Part shown: piece by piece, positions 12,093-24,348 of the stretch
Numbering within the stretch: position 1 is the stretch's first letter
How the letters are laid out: each line of letters begins with the position of its first letter
Assembly: GCA_014904845.1 (NCBI GenBank)
Contig: MU119205.1
Span: forward strand, 434,001-498,000
Reading direction: 5' to 3'
Origin: Acephala macrosclerotiorum
Taxonomy: Eukaryota; Ascomycota; Leotiomycetes; Helotiales; Mollisiaceae
DNA: 64,000 nucleotides
Program-made: the position numbers and the translations under genes
Notes under the pieces: generated by a model
Databases searched by the model: none
What the model saw: the letters and a program-made list of their open reading frames with translations, nothing else
Told to the model about the DNA's origin: nothing

Positions 12093-12496
12093 GACTGTTG
12101 GGAAGCCAGTTCAACCACTGGCTACTTCAGTCATTATGAGCAAGAGGGGGAGCAAGCATGATATGCTCTTGAGGTGAGGAGTGGTGCTAGACTTTAGCAC
12201 TACGTTTTGCAGTCGCCGTTCAGCTCGGCGAGGACCACTGCCGAATGCTGGAATTTGCGACACAAAGGCTAGCGCAGTCCTTATCGCATCCGCTAGGGCG
12301 ATAAGAAAGGAGCTCAAGCTCTTTTCAACAAACACGTCCCTCTCAAGAGCTCAATTGTCCTCAAACTCTCGCAGACATCAACGCAGGAAGTGCGTCCCAA
12401 CGAGTGCTTTCTCGCGCAATTGAGCACATTGCTTTCGGCAAATGTCTCCCAGCTCCCTCTTTCTACAAGTCACTAGCAATTCTCACCGCTCCAGGC
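12093..12496. other. Divergent intergenic region
   Basis: Promoter space between the J-protein gene and the gene starting at 12497. The downstream frame is open without ATG from about 12404, so part of this may be 5' UTR. Confidence 0.45.
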
Positions 12497-14023
12497 ATGC
12501 GGTTGCTTTTGAAGTCGCGTCGACGTCGAAAGACATTCGACGTGATACCAATGCCATCCGATAAACATAAGTTTGACGATCAGACGGGACAAATGTTCAC
12601 CGAGACGACAGTCGCTATGCCCGCTCAAAGTGACATCAATTGGCCCTACCGCGCGGGTCTTGCAGCGCTGCCCATATCTGCAGAGAGGAGGAGAGGCACT
12701 CGATCTCTTGTTGCGGTTGCCCTCGAGACAATTGTGCGGAACGTTACTGATCTCACCGTTGATGTTCTTGAACCACTTCCCGGGCGATTGCTACAGCAAG
12801 TCTGGGAGCAGATCAAACAGAGGTAAGTGATTGTCTGACAGCCTCTCCGTTCTTCATACTAATCGGTTCCTAGACAAGCCATAGGCTTTCACACGTGGCG
12901 AGTTTTCTCTGCCTTGCTTCGAGAAGAAGATAAAACACTTCGGATGCGGAGATATAGAGAACAATTACAGACACCCAAGTCGCCTTTACAATACTACGCC
13001 AAACCTCTTACCTCAACCTCTTTCGAGTTCCTGGCATATCTTGGCATAACGACAACCTTCACAATTCCCGACCTAGTGAGGTTGTCTGAATTGAAGAATT
13101 TGGTAGCATTGGAGATTGTCAATGAAGATGCCCAATTCCAACATAGTGTATCAGACAGACTTCTTCGCACGTGGAGTAGTGCTGCTGAGAACGAGGCTTC
13201 CTTTCAAGTCCTTAGAATCCTGAAGCTTTGGAACTTCAAAGAAGTCACTAATGTCTCCCTTGGATATCTCAATTTCTTTCCAGCCCTGGCTGTCTATGAT
13301 GTCTCAGGATGTGGTCTCGATATGCGAGGGGGTATAAAACCACTAGCCCATGGATGGAAGGCGACTGTGGACTCAGATCTGCTTGGACGATTGCAAGCTG
13401 CATGTGTGAAGCGAGCCGATATCTTACGAGAGAAACTGGGTAAGGAGGTGAAAGCTGTCAAGAAGGTGCACGCCCAACAATTGTCAGAGGATTCTTTAGT
13501 TTCTATGCTTCCACGGACGGACGTCCCCGGATTTCTGACTGGGGACGAGATGGCGACTACCACACGAGTCAAAGCGGCCAAGACTTGGGACTACTCAGTC
13601 TACACGACCGTCTGCAGGATTGGCGAGTTGAGGAACGATATTGATCTCGTGAGGGCTGGCATCGAAATCGGGGAGCAGCCATTTATCGAGAACGAGCTGA
13701 TCTGCCCACTTCCTATTGTCTCTCTTCGCCTAGGTCCAACTCCGAGCTGCTTGAAAAAGAGCTCTGGCAAAGACGCTACCATCAAGGTGCAACATCTAAC
13801 ATTCTCTCGAATCAAAGTCGGTGTTGACACCGTGTCGTCCTCAGCAGATAAGAAAAGAGTGGGCCCTCAAGAGGGGTCTTCAGTCGAGGGTCTGACTAAA
13901 CGCCCGAATCCTGGAGACTCGTGGCTAACCTCTTTGCGAGAGTCTGCGCCAGCTAAGCGTCGAGCCACTGGTATGACTAGGAAGAGGCAGAATCTTGATT
14001 CTGTATTGGATTCCTTCTCGTAA
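12497..14023 (+). CDS. Conserved hypothetical protein, possibly F-box/leucine-rich type
   Basis: Two exons, 12497-12822 and 12874-14023 (491 aa); intron GTAAGT...CCTAG of 51 nt. I do not recognise a named family. The N-terminal part has a leucine/proline pattern reminiscent of a degenerate F-box (LTVDVLEPLPGRLLQQVWEQIKQ). The middle has short leucine-rich strand-helix units (LVRLSELKNLVALEIV, LRILKLWNFKEVTNVSLGYL, FFPALAVYDVSGCGL), suggesting an LRR-like solenoid. The C-terminus is basic and low-complexity (KRRATGMTRKRQN), consistent with nuclear location. The F-box idea is inference from the layout only. The start at 12497 is the first ATG in frame. Confidence 0.7.
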
Positions 14024-14220
14024 AGGGTGTGGATTTTATTCATTTGAGGGCGTTTACTGCATTGAGAGGCGTTCTGTTAGATATGATACCCGGATATATC
14101 ACCCACGCTTGAAATAATGAACATCCATTATACAACTTGACCTCAAGTCAAGAAGCATGTCAAAAAGTCCCTCGAATCAAGCACATTGGAGAATGCATTC
14201 TTGATGATGCGCTTTTGCTC

Positions 14221-14820
14221 TCAGCTGGGACAATGAGAGAATGTCGTTGCACATCTCGCAGCGGCAAGGCTCTGGTCCGCCCCCACCTCCACCCCTCTTT
14301 CCTCTCAGCGGTGCCCTTTCAGCGAAGATGAGGACACTCTTCTAATACAAATCTCCCAAAACCAACAGGGCAATGAGAATTGAAAGTTTCGTTGCATATC
14401 TACGTCGGCGCTACGATAATTTGAGCCCCGAAAAACGGGCTTGCCTCTACTTGGGCTAGCTCCCGAATAAATTTTCAAAGGTGAGGGACGAAAGTCCTCT
14501 CGCATGGCTGGGACATTCAGACTTTCGTTGCATGTCCACGTCGGCGCTAAGTCTGGGGCAGTGGCCAAGCAGATATGTTCCTGCCTCCAAAGCTGCCTCT
14601 GATTAACTTGGCTACTATGGAACGACCTTTCCTAGTCAGTTTTGATAACTGTCTTAAAGCTAACAGGATAATGGAGGTTTCGTTGGCACGTCTGACGGCG
14701 GGCATGTCTTTCTCCGGAGTCTTAGCTAAACGAATGTTGCATAGCTCTTCTCTTCGGTTTGTGCGAATGTCCCCGCCTTGAGAGGACAATGAAACGTTTC
14801 GCTGCGTATCTTACGGACAC
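14221..14820. repeat. Five diverged direct repeats, ~120-150 bp apart
   Basis: A core of about 45 bp recurs at roughly 14221-14268, 14368-14415, 14505-14550, 14661-14702 and 14780-14820. Each copy carries a GGGACAATGAG-like lead, then TTTCGTTGCATRTC, then ACGTCGGCG or a close variant. Units 4 and 5 also share the following CACGTCTTTCTCCG(G/T)AG block. Start-to-start spacing is about 147, 137, 156 and 119 bp, not in phase of three, and the minus-strand frames across it are broken between units, so it is not a coding repeat as it stands. No terminal inverted repeats seen. It could be an old decayed minisatellite or a tandemly copied regulatory or RNA element. Confidence 0.6.
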
Positions 14821-15280
14821 GTCTTTCTCCGTAGCCTTTAGTGTGGTTGTTTGATGCCATTCTGGGTAGCTCTTTGTTATCCCAGACAGACACTTCGTCG
14901 CTATTTTCATTCTGCAAGACTGTCAGATTACTTTTCTGTGAGTCTGAGAATGAAGGCATCTGTGTTTGAGGTTTGGTTCTAGGGGCAGAGTGATAGTTAG
15001 CTATGAAGAAGGTATATGAATAAATTAAAAGCAAAATGTAATAAATGACAAGATATATGTACACTTACGCAGCGAAAAAGAGTCTACACAATAGGTCCGA
15101 AGATTGGAAGGCAACCTTCTACCACCCAAGGCTCCAAAGATACATTACTAAGAAAAGTAGCACGTTCGCTTGCAATTTTGCTTACAGAACAACATTCTAG
15201 TAAAGAGATACCGCTGGTAAATGTCCTCCCCGAGCCTATACAATCCCGGCTCTTAGTCCCATCTCAGCCCAAAAGACAGC
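14821..15280. other. AT-rich intergenic region
   Basis: AT-rich from about 14990 to 15065. No gene is supported. It lies at the 3' end of the flavoprotein gene. Confidence 0.45.
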
Positions 15281-17429
15281 TCACAATTCCTCCTCGTGCC
15301 CCTTCTTCTCCTCACCAACAAACTTCTGCTTCTCCTCTCCCATCCCCCGTCCAGTATCCTGCTCCAACTGTAAATAATCATCAACAACCAACCTCGCAAC
15401 ATTCATCCCCATCAACGCACTCGTCTCCATCGTACTAATAAAACTCTCCATGCCCCCAGTATAATAGAAACCCCTCGCCAACTCCGGATCCTCAAACGTA
15501 ACCCTAGGATACTCATACGGATAACTTTGCCATACATGAGGATAGAACCATGTCAAATCCTCGCTTAATTCGAAGTTGTCGGAGATGGAAGTGTTTAGGA
15601 GTTTTGACAGGAAGGGGGGTTTTATGGGTGTGGGTGAGAATATTTTGTATAAGTGTTCGGGTTGCAGGGTAGAGGGGTTTATGACGGTGCGGAGGGTAGA
15701 GATGGACCAAAAGCCGGCGGAACCGACGCCGTGGGAGGCGTTGGGTGGGATTTCGTCTGCTGGCAAGGTGGTGAGGATCGTGGTTGGGACGGCTGTACCA
15801 GGAGTGAGGTTGAAGAATCCACCGCTGATGGAGTGAGGGGAGGTGAAAAGTGTTACGTGCAAGGTAACGTAGGGAATTTCGTCGGGTGTGCGTTTGAGGA
15901 GGTTGTCTTCGATGGAGATGTTTGAGTATTGGTGTGGGCCGGCGAGGATCACGGTGTCGAAGGGCTCGGTGTTAGAGAAAATATCAGAAGAGTCGAGAGA
16001 GGGAGTTGTCGTCTTGATGTTATATTTTCCGGAGTTCTTGGTGATGGATGTTACGGTTGTGTTGAGCAGGGTGAGCGCTTGGGAGGAGTTAAGCATTCCG
16101 GCGAAGATTCGCCAGTTGCCACCCTCGATTTGCATCGCTCCGTCGATGGCCATGCAGACCATGGTTTCAAGGCCGTGAATGACATTGAGGTTTTGACCAT
16201 AGTTCACTCGGGTACTGGCTTGGATGATGTCGGTTGTGAATGGTGCTCCAATCTATGAATGTCAACAGAGGTTCATGAAGTACCTGGGCTAACTTACGTT
16301 GTTCTCCTTGAGTAGCTGCTCGCCTGTCAAAGTTGTAACTTCTGTAAGACCCAAGTCGAATACTCGATCCGAGAGCGACTTAAATGGGAAGAACGGGAAC
16401 TCATAAAGCTTGCGGAATTTCCCAACCGTACTCTGCATCAAACGTTGTGTTCGGATCGGAGCAAGTCCATACTTCCACAGCAGCTTGGCAATGTCCCAGT
16501 AATACCATCCACTGTCTTGTTGCTCGAAGACAAATTCTTTACCATTCCAGATTCCTAACAGCTCTTTATCCTCCCCTTCAGTCTGTTCTCGAGGTCTAAG
16601 ACCAAAAGCCTCGCTTGAATTTTTGAGGATGGTGTTGACTTCGACGAAAATACTGGCTCCAAGTTCAACTGGTTCCAAAGGATTGCCATAAGCATTGACG
16701 GTAGTCGATCGTCCTCCTATGTAAGAGCTACGCTCGAAGACAGTAATGTTGATTGGTATGCCTGATTTATTGGCATATTGTTGCAAGTAATAGGCTGTCG
16801 ATGAACCTGCTGCTCCAGCGCCTGTAAGAACACGTTAGTCACTACTTCGCAGAGGAAAATTGCCGCTTTAGAACAGTATATACAGACACCTGACTGAGAT
16901 CATCTTGACTTTCGAAATATATATATTGAAGAAAGAAGGAATGCTGAACTAGAAATTCCGATATGCAACCTAACTCTCACGTGTTCGTACACTATGAGCA
17001 CTTGAAAATAATCACTTGAAAGCTTAGGAAAGGCTACAAAATATGAAATTTGTTCTGAATTGGGCGCTGATTCTAAATGATAGCCATGAATGAGGAATGC
17101 ATGCGGCTTGACGTTATTCACATCCCAGACGGGATGGACTTTCAGGGGTACCCGTCTTAGAAATCAACGAAAGATTAGATGAAATAGACATCAAAGTATT
17201 AAAGCCCGTATAGAAACAAAACCATCGAGGTCCTATATTGAATATTGAGTAAAAACGTACCGATGATTGCAATCCTTTTAGCTGTTGGATCTGCATAAAT
17301 ATTCGAGCCGTCCGCGTCATCCGTCTTTGCAAAAGCGACGGATGAAAATGGCCACAAATTCAAGCCATGAGTTTGGTGGCAGAGTAAAGATATAATGAGG
17401 GTGAGCACGAAGTTCCAGCCTGCGTACAT
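15281..17429 (-). CDS. Prenylcysteine oxidase/lyase-type FAD protein
   Basis: Probably a flavoenzyme that breaks down prenylated cysteine left from turnover of farnesylated or geranylgeranylated proteins, in the secretory or vacuolar lumen. Exons 17261-17429, 16298-16821 and 15281-16252 total 1665 nt (554 aa). A signal peptide is clear (MYAGWNFVLTLIISLLCHQTHG). The FAD-binding dinucleotide motif is split by the first intron: AKRIAIIG-AGAAGSSTAYYLQ. Later marks are VFERSSYIGGRSTTV, VELGASIFVEVN, and the conserved LEPTHLY-like region (LQPEHLYKIFS), then LARGFYYTGGMESFISTMETSALMG near the end, typical of the family. Several N-x-S/T sites fit a glycoprotein. Intron 1 is 439 nt, far longer than others here. 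Divergent from CCT6. Confidence 0.88.
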
Positions 17430-17664
17430 TTTGAGATAGTTGTTGATACAATCAGTTTGAACACTGATGAAGTTGTTTTTGAGAGGTGTGGTGTCAGCCT
17501 GATTGACAGCTGCAGCCTCGCCAGGAAGCGAGATTTCTTGGCATCGCCGTCGCGATAGAAGCGCGTCGACGAAAAAAAGCTTTGAACATCCAACTCCTCT
17601 ACCACGACCCCTCACGACCTCCAATACCTCAGACAAGCTTCTGAAAGAGTTAACTAATCTGAAG

Positions 17665-19535
17665 ATGTCTGCCGCACAGCTTCTCAACCCTAAAGCCGAA
17701 TCGAGAGTCAGTCTTTTGCTCGCGCAGAAAAAAAATATGTACTGACTAGACCCAGAGAAGAGGAGAAGCTCTTAAAGTCAACATCAGTGCTGGTGAAGGA
17801 CTGCAAGATGTTCTCAAGTCGAACTTAGGTCCCTTAGGGACTATCAAGATGTTTGTGTTGCCATATGCGCTCGGAATTCATAGCTAACGTACCTAGGCTT
17901 GTTGACGGTGCAGGTGGAGTATGACCAAGCTCCCAAGCTATTGCTATGCCACTTCTAACATTCTGCAAAGATAAAACTTACCAAAGATGGAAACGTACTG
18001 TTACGAGAAATGCAAATCCAGAATCCTACGGCGGTAATGATTGCGCGAGCAGCTACAGCACAAGACGATATCTGCGGTGATGGAACAACCTCAGTTGTGC
18101 TCCTCGTCGGAGAGCTCCTTAAGCAAGCAGACAGATATATTTCTGAAGGGTTGCATCCAAGGATTATCACAGATGGCTATGAGATTGCCAAGACAGAGTC
18201 CTTGAAGGTATGTACGGCCATAGCTTGTGAAGACTCCATTTAACAGCTGTTGTAGTTCCTCGACGAATTCAAGCTGTCAAGAGAGGTCGATCGAGAACTC
18301 CTGCTATGCGTTGCACGAACCTCCCTATCTACGAAGCTCAACCATACCTTGGCAGAGAAGCTCACCCCAGATATTGTCGATGCGGTTCTGACCATCTACC
18401 AACCTCCTGCGAAACCCGATTTACACATGATTGAAATCATGAAGATGCAACACAGAACCGCTTCCGAAACCCAGCTTATACGAGGTCTTGCTCTAGATCA
18501 CGGCGCGAGACATCCTGATATGCCCAAGAAGGTGGAGAATGCCTTCATTTTAAGTCTGAACGTCAGCTTGGAATACGAGAAATCCGAAATCAACTCTGGC
18601 TTTTACTACTCGAGCGCTGAGCAGCGGGATAAGCTTGTTGAGAGTGAGCGTCGGTTCGTAGACGAGAAGCTACGCAAGATCATTGAGTTGAAGAAGGAGG
18701 TTTGCGGTAACGACCCAAAGAAAGGCTTCGTCATCATCAACCAGAAGGGAATCGACCCTCTGTCTCTTGATGTTTTAGTGAAGAATGGTATCTTTGCCCT
18801 GAGAAGAGCCAAGAGACGGAACATGGAGAGATTACAGTTGATCTGTGGTGGCACTGCTCAGAACAGCGTGGATGATCTAAACCCCTCGGTTCTTGGATGG
18901 GCAGGCAACGTCTACGAGCACCAGTTGGGCGAGGAGAAGTACACATTCATCGAGGACGTCAAGGAGCCAAAATCCGTCACTATCCTTATTAAGGGTCCAA
19001 ATCAGCACACCATTACCCAGATCTCGGATGCAGTTCGTGACGGACTCCGCAGCGTGTACAACATGATTGTTGATAAGAGCGTTGTTCCAGGAGCAGGAGC
19101 TTTCCAGGTAGCTTGCGCAGCTCACCTAAACAGCGAGGCTTTCCGCAAGACTGTCAAGGGCAAGGCGAAGTGGGGAGTTCAAGCATTTGCGGATGCTTTA
19201 TTGATTATTCCAAAGACCCTAGCTGCTAATGCTGGACATGACATCCAGGACGCACGTAAGTTTATTTCAGGCTCCTCACATGACCCTCTTCTAACGTTTG
19301 TATAGTTGCCAGTCTTCAAGACGAGCAAGCAGAAGGCAATATTGTTGGCCTTGACTTGAAGTCAGGCGAGCCAATGGATCCCGTTCTGGATGGAGTGTAC
19401 GATTCGTTCCGAGTCCTGAGAAATGCCATTGCTTCCAGCTCTGGCATTGCATCAAATCTTCTGCTCTGCGACGAGATGCTGAAGGCACGACAGATGGGTA
19501 GACAAGGTGGTCCAGGTCCCGGAATGGATGAGTAG
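17665..19535 (+). CDS. CCT6: T-complex protein 1 subunit zeta (CCT6)
   Basis: Subunit of the cytosolic TRiC/CCT chaperonin that folds actin, tubulin and WD40 proteins. Six exons by eye: 17665-17706, 17756-17850, 17897-17918, 17971-18207, 18256-19255, 19306-19535 (1626 nt, 541 aa). The third exon is only 22 nt. Group II chaperonin ATP-site marks are [24 protein letters not shown], the [14 protein letters not shown] nucleotide loop and [32 protein letters not shown] and [20 protein letters not shown] are zeta-specific in my recollection. The protein ends in [12 protein letters not shown]. Full length and intact. Confidence 0.97.
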
Positions 19536-20527
19536 AGGGCATAGGGGCACAGGCACACGTGCGGTTTTCGGCTCGTTTCTCCCACGATGCTCAACGTTGG
19601 CATGGCATGGTGTCTTCGGCGCTTCTCGTTTGACGATGTAACACTGCACTGTACAGTAACACTCATCCCGAGGAAGAATTGGAAGGCGTATGTACCGGAT
19701 GAATAGATCGCATCGAAGCCAAAATAGTCAAAGAACAAACGCCCTTCACTCTTTGGGACTTCATGCTTGTCGTGATCTTGTACGACGGCAGCACGGCACC
19801 TAGAACCCAAATGCGAGCTGTCCTAAAGCGTGAGAATGCCTAATTACCTCTGGCCAAGAGCAGCCAAGGTGCCAAGTCTCAATAAATGTTTCTTCGCTCG
19901 GCGCTGCAGCCTATGATGCTCAAGTAGAATACCCTTAAACATGCGGGGTCGATTTAAGCGGGTAAATGACCCATTCAGGAGTTTAGAGTTTGTATGCGCT
20001 GTTCCTCTTGGGCCGCTCAGAGGCGTGGGATACTTTTCGGGAAGCTTTGCAGTCTTCAAGATCTGACAAGCAAACTTAAAGTTCCGGTACTGCGCATACA
20101 TTATTTACACTTCCACCCAAGAAAGGAGGTTTTGCTTTCTTCTTTTGAATCTTTTCATCCTTCAAGCCACTCATTCGCACCAAAGAAGCCTAGCAAACGG
20201 AAGCCAAGTCCACAATCTACAGCTGACACAGTCTCCAAAATTAACCCTGTAGCCAGCCCCTGTCGCTAGACCCAGCAAAGCAGCCGAGAAGCAGCAACCT
20301 CGCCGCTCGCATTCTCGTCCTCGAGACAAAAAGTCCCTGAAGGGTTCACCATTTGACGTTTCTGGATTTCAGTTTGCTTCTTCTTTACCCGTCGCGCCTT
20401 CAAGTCGCCAATTCCGCTTAGTAATTCTGCCTTCTTTCTGAAGATGCTGTTCCGGTCAACAACACATCGCTGACAACTTGGTGTCGCGTGCTTCCCTCGG
20501 TCCTTTCGTCCCCTTCGATCCTCGAAA
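19536..20527. other. Intergenic, promoter of the mannosidase gene
   Basis: About 1 kb with only short frames. Pyrimidine-rich stretches at 20380-20470 before the ATG at 20528 look like the mannosidase core promoter and 5' UTR. Confidence 0.5.
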
Positions 20528-23500
20528 ATGTTTCGCTTTCGACGGTACCGGGTGTTCGTGGCCTTTGCAGTAATTGCGATTGTTCTTTTCTATCGATTGA
20601 GCTATTCGAGAGACTGGGCTCTGCCGCAGCTTGAGGATTTCGAGGTATCGCGCCCAGAAGAAGGGAACAATGTCGGATCAAACCCGATCAAGACTACTCC
20701 TCCGGCGGCTCTGAAAGATGAGACCAAAAAGAAAGTCCAACCTCAGACGACGCAGATTCGCACATCGACTTCTACGAAGACCCAGCTGGCCACTTCAGTG
20801 GCTGAAGTCGTCAAACAGACACCGACCCCGACAGCGAAATCCGATTCTCCCTCAGTCCCAGCTATTATCCTCCCTAATCGAAAACCTATACCACCGACCA
20901 AAGTTTCCGAAGATGAGGACGTAGACGAGATACACGCAGTCGGACCTCCTGGCAGACAAGAATTGCCTTCTTTCACAGCAGTGCCGACAACTATACATTG
21001 GGTGAAGCAGGTGGAACATTTCCCTGTAGCTACAGAAGACATAATTCATTTACCAACCGGAAAACCTCTCAAGATACCCAAAATTCAACACTCATTCAAT
21101 GACGAGACACCAGACGCGAAGATCAACAGGGAGAAGAGGCAGACGAAAGTGAGAGAAGAGTTCCAAAAAGCCTGGGCAGGATATAAGACGAAAGCATGGC
21201 TGCACGATGAATTGTCGCCTGAAACGGGTACTTTCAAAGACCCCTTTTGCGGGTGGGCAGCGACTTTGGTGGATAGTTTGGATACACTTTGGATTATGGG
21301 TCTGCACGAGGAGTTCGAGGAAGCCGCCAGAGCAGTCGATCTACTTGACTTCACTACTAGCCCGCGCGGAGACATCCCTGTTTTCGAGACCACGATCAGA
21401 TACTTGGGAGGCTTGATTTCAGCTTATGATGTTAGTGGATTCAAGTATAAAAATCTCCTGGATAAAGCTGTGGAATTGGCAGAGATATTGCTAGGAACTT
21501 TCGATACTCCCAACAGGATGCCAGTCCTGTATTACCACTGGAAGCCGACATTTGCATCACAACCAAAGATAGCAAGTCAAAGGTCGAACTTGGCTGAGCT
21601 TGGATCACTATCCATGGAGTTCACAAGATTGGCTCAACTGACTCAGAACCAAAAGTACTACGATGCCGTTGCTCGAGTTACGGACGCACTTTCTGAGTGG
21701 CAGGATCGCGGAACAGCTCTCGGACATGTATTCCCTAGCAATGTGGATGCTTCGGGTTGCAATCGTACCGCTAAGGCTCAGCAGCCAATATCTGCGGTCG
21801 GAGAACCAGCAATTATTCCGGGAAAGATTACTGAGGAACCGATTGGGTATAAGCCAGAGACTCCCGGCAACGTTCCAGAACCTAAGCCTAAGAAGGCAAA
21901 AGACAAATCTGGTCCAGGAACGTTGGAACTTCAGATCACAGATGGTGGACCAGGATCAGTAGCTAAGGGCAAAATAACTGGATGGGATGTAAACGACAAG
22001 AAGCATGCAAAGAGACAATTGGATACAGCAGCTCCTATCCTTTCGAATGCTACGTCGAAACCTACAGCAACTGTGGATACGGTTACTGGTCTGCCCCTCG
22101 ATATTCCAGCAGCGAAGGCAAAGGTAGGTGATTCTTTGGGCAATTGGGGTTGCCAACCGCAGGGATTGACAGGGGCTACGACATTCGCTGCTGAAAAGTT
22201 CTCAATGGGCGGTGGTCAAGATTCTACGTATGAATATTTCCCAAAGGTGAATTTTCTCTCAAATATTTGGGCTCATCGCTAACTTCTCAAAGCAATATCT
22301 CCTCCTTGGTGGCCTCGAACAAAAGTACAAGAAAATGTACCTCGAGACAGTTAAAGACATCAAGGAATACATGCTCTACCGACCTATGATTCCGGACAAT
22401 CGCGACATCCTATTTTCAGGATCCGTCACCACACGAGGCGATCCTAAGGAAGATGCAAAACTCAGTGCAGATGTAGAGCATCTTACTTGTTTCATTGGAG
22501 GAATGTTGGGGATGTCAGCTAAAATTTTCGGTCTCGACGAAGATGTCGAGATCGCAAAGAAGCTTGCTGATGGTTGTGTATGGGCCTATGAATCTACGGA
22601 ATCGGGCATAATGCCCGAAAGTGCGACTGTGTATCCTTGCGAGAGCGTTACCGATTGCAAGTGGAATCAGACGGCCTACTACCTATTCCTAGATCCTATG
22701 GGAGAGACAAGAGATATCCAGGTCCAAGAGTACCTTGAGTCGAAAGCCGAGCGAGAAGCTGAAGAGATGGCTGCTTTGAATGCTGGCGGGATCAAAGAAG
22801 CTGCAGGGTCGAAAGAAGAGGATGCCGAGACCGACATTATCCCAGATATTCCTTCTGGCAATTCCACAGTCGATTTGGACTCGACTGATCCATCTCGTGG
22901 CACTGAATCCCTGAAGAAAGAGAAGCCCATATCTTTACCGAAGCGATCTGTGGAGAAGCGTCAAGATAACCCCAAAAAGGACTTGCCAAAGCCAATCACC
23001 CACAACTTCGCAGACGGCACTCCCGCAAAGTCCAGTCCACCCCAAGGTCAAAGCAAACCACAATATTCAAAGTCGGACATTGTTACAGCGGCTACAGAGA
23101 AAGAGAAGGCACTCAAGCAAAAGTTGGATAACACAGAAGCTGAATTGGAAGACATTGCCTCATCTGGACGTCAAGCCGAAATGCCACTTGTTGAGCACAA
23201 GCTGCCCAAAGGAGATCTTAACGCACAAACATTGCCATCAGACCCATTACGTCCTCTCAATCATACGGAATATGTTGAGGCTCGCATCAAGCAAAATAAC
23301 CTCCCTCCTGGATTCGTGACCCTGAAATCAAGGAAATACATCCTCCGGTAAGTCAAACAATGCCCTCTTTGCTCAACCTACTAAAAATGTCCAGGCCCGA
23401 AGCTATCGAATCCGTCTGGTACATGTACCGCATCACTGGTGACTCTTTATGGCAAGACAAAGGCTGGAAGATGTTCGAATCCATCATAAACGCTACTTCA

Positions 23501-23689
23501 GTCGAATACGGCCACTCGGCCATCTACGACGTCACGATCGCTTCGTCAACCCCTCAGAATTCCATGGAGAGTTTTTGGCTTGCGGAAACGCTGAAGTACT
23601 TTTATTTACTTTATTCTACGCCTGATACGATCAGTCTTGATGAGTGGGTGCTGAATACGGAGGCGCATCCTTTCAAGAGACCTTCGTGA
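20528..23689 (+). CDS. GH47 class I alpha-1,2-mannosidase, unusually long
   Basis: Trims alpha-1,2-mannose from N-glycans in the ER/Golgi lumen. Three exons, 20528-22246, 22293-23347 and 23395-23689 (3069 nt, 1022 aa). Type II membrane topology: [10 protein letters not shown] then [14 protein letters not shown]. After a Pro/Thr-rich stem (about residues 40-180) the catalytic domain begins ([21 protein letters not shown]). Family marks follow: [97 protein letters not shown] and [15 protein letters not shown]. Two large low-complexity insertions (about residues 430-540 and 735-925, Lys/Glu/Pro/Ser-rich) roughly double the usual ~500-600 aa. Two exons end in frame with GTGAAT and GTAAGT donors. 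The long-insert type is known in fungi. Confidence 0.93.
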
Positions 23690-24348
23690 ACCATTCCTGA
23701 GTAAGGAAGATGAGAAGGGCGAAAAGAGGTTGAAAAGTGATCCTGTATTTCAGGGCATCGAGGGGCTGGAATTGGAGTTCTAGGTTATTGTTGTTGCATT
23801 TCCGCTATCAGATAGCTGGGAAGACCCATATTGGGATGCGCGTCCTGATATGGATGCATGTATATGTCTGGCGTTGAAGGCATCTTCTAGGAGATGGAAG
23901 CGTAGAAGTCTCAAACGAAATTCATTTGTCATCATGCGTTTTCTCAAATCTCGGCATCGGTGATATATTCTCGCGTTGAGAACATCGGTCCTGGAATTAG
24001 GGATGACAAGTGCCTAAATCCTCCTCCCAAGCGTTCGACTATCTTTCTGTATTTGGCAGCTTTGTTCTCTAGCGCGCCTTCAGTCGCTCAGACGCAGCAA
24101 TACCATTCTAATGTTTTCGTACACCCAAAATCTTCTTTGTCGTGCACTGTCCACAAGCTCGCTTCTTGATCATCTTTGTTGATCGCGATTAAACCACCCG
24201 CACGCAACAATGCAGCACACAGAACAAAGGCACAATATGGCTACCGTCCATTCTCAAGGTTTGATCTTTCAAATCTCATTTTCTTGCCTTTTGCTTTGGG
24301 CTTTGGTCGATACCCTATTCGCGTCGTAGGATACGAAAATAGCTAATC
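23690..24348. other. Intergenic, kinase promoter
   Basis: No gene seen. The region just before 24349 may include a 5' UTR intron (GTTTGATC... to GTAGG), but I cannot confirm it. Confidence 0.4.

Noticed and set aside
14221..14820. Repeat block as a CRISPR-like array
   Set aside because: The window is eukaryotic, the units are diverged and spacing is irregular.
14547..15064. Minus-strand open frames inside and beside the repeat block
   Set aside because: Frames change between repeat units and the spacing is not a multiple of three, so they do not form one coding repeat.
15281..23689. Secondary-metabolite gene cluster (FAD enzyme, glycosidase, transport genes nearby)
   Set aside because: No polyketide, peptide or terpene synthase and no pathway regulator; the neighbours are core housekeeping genes.
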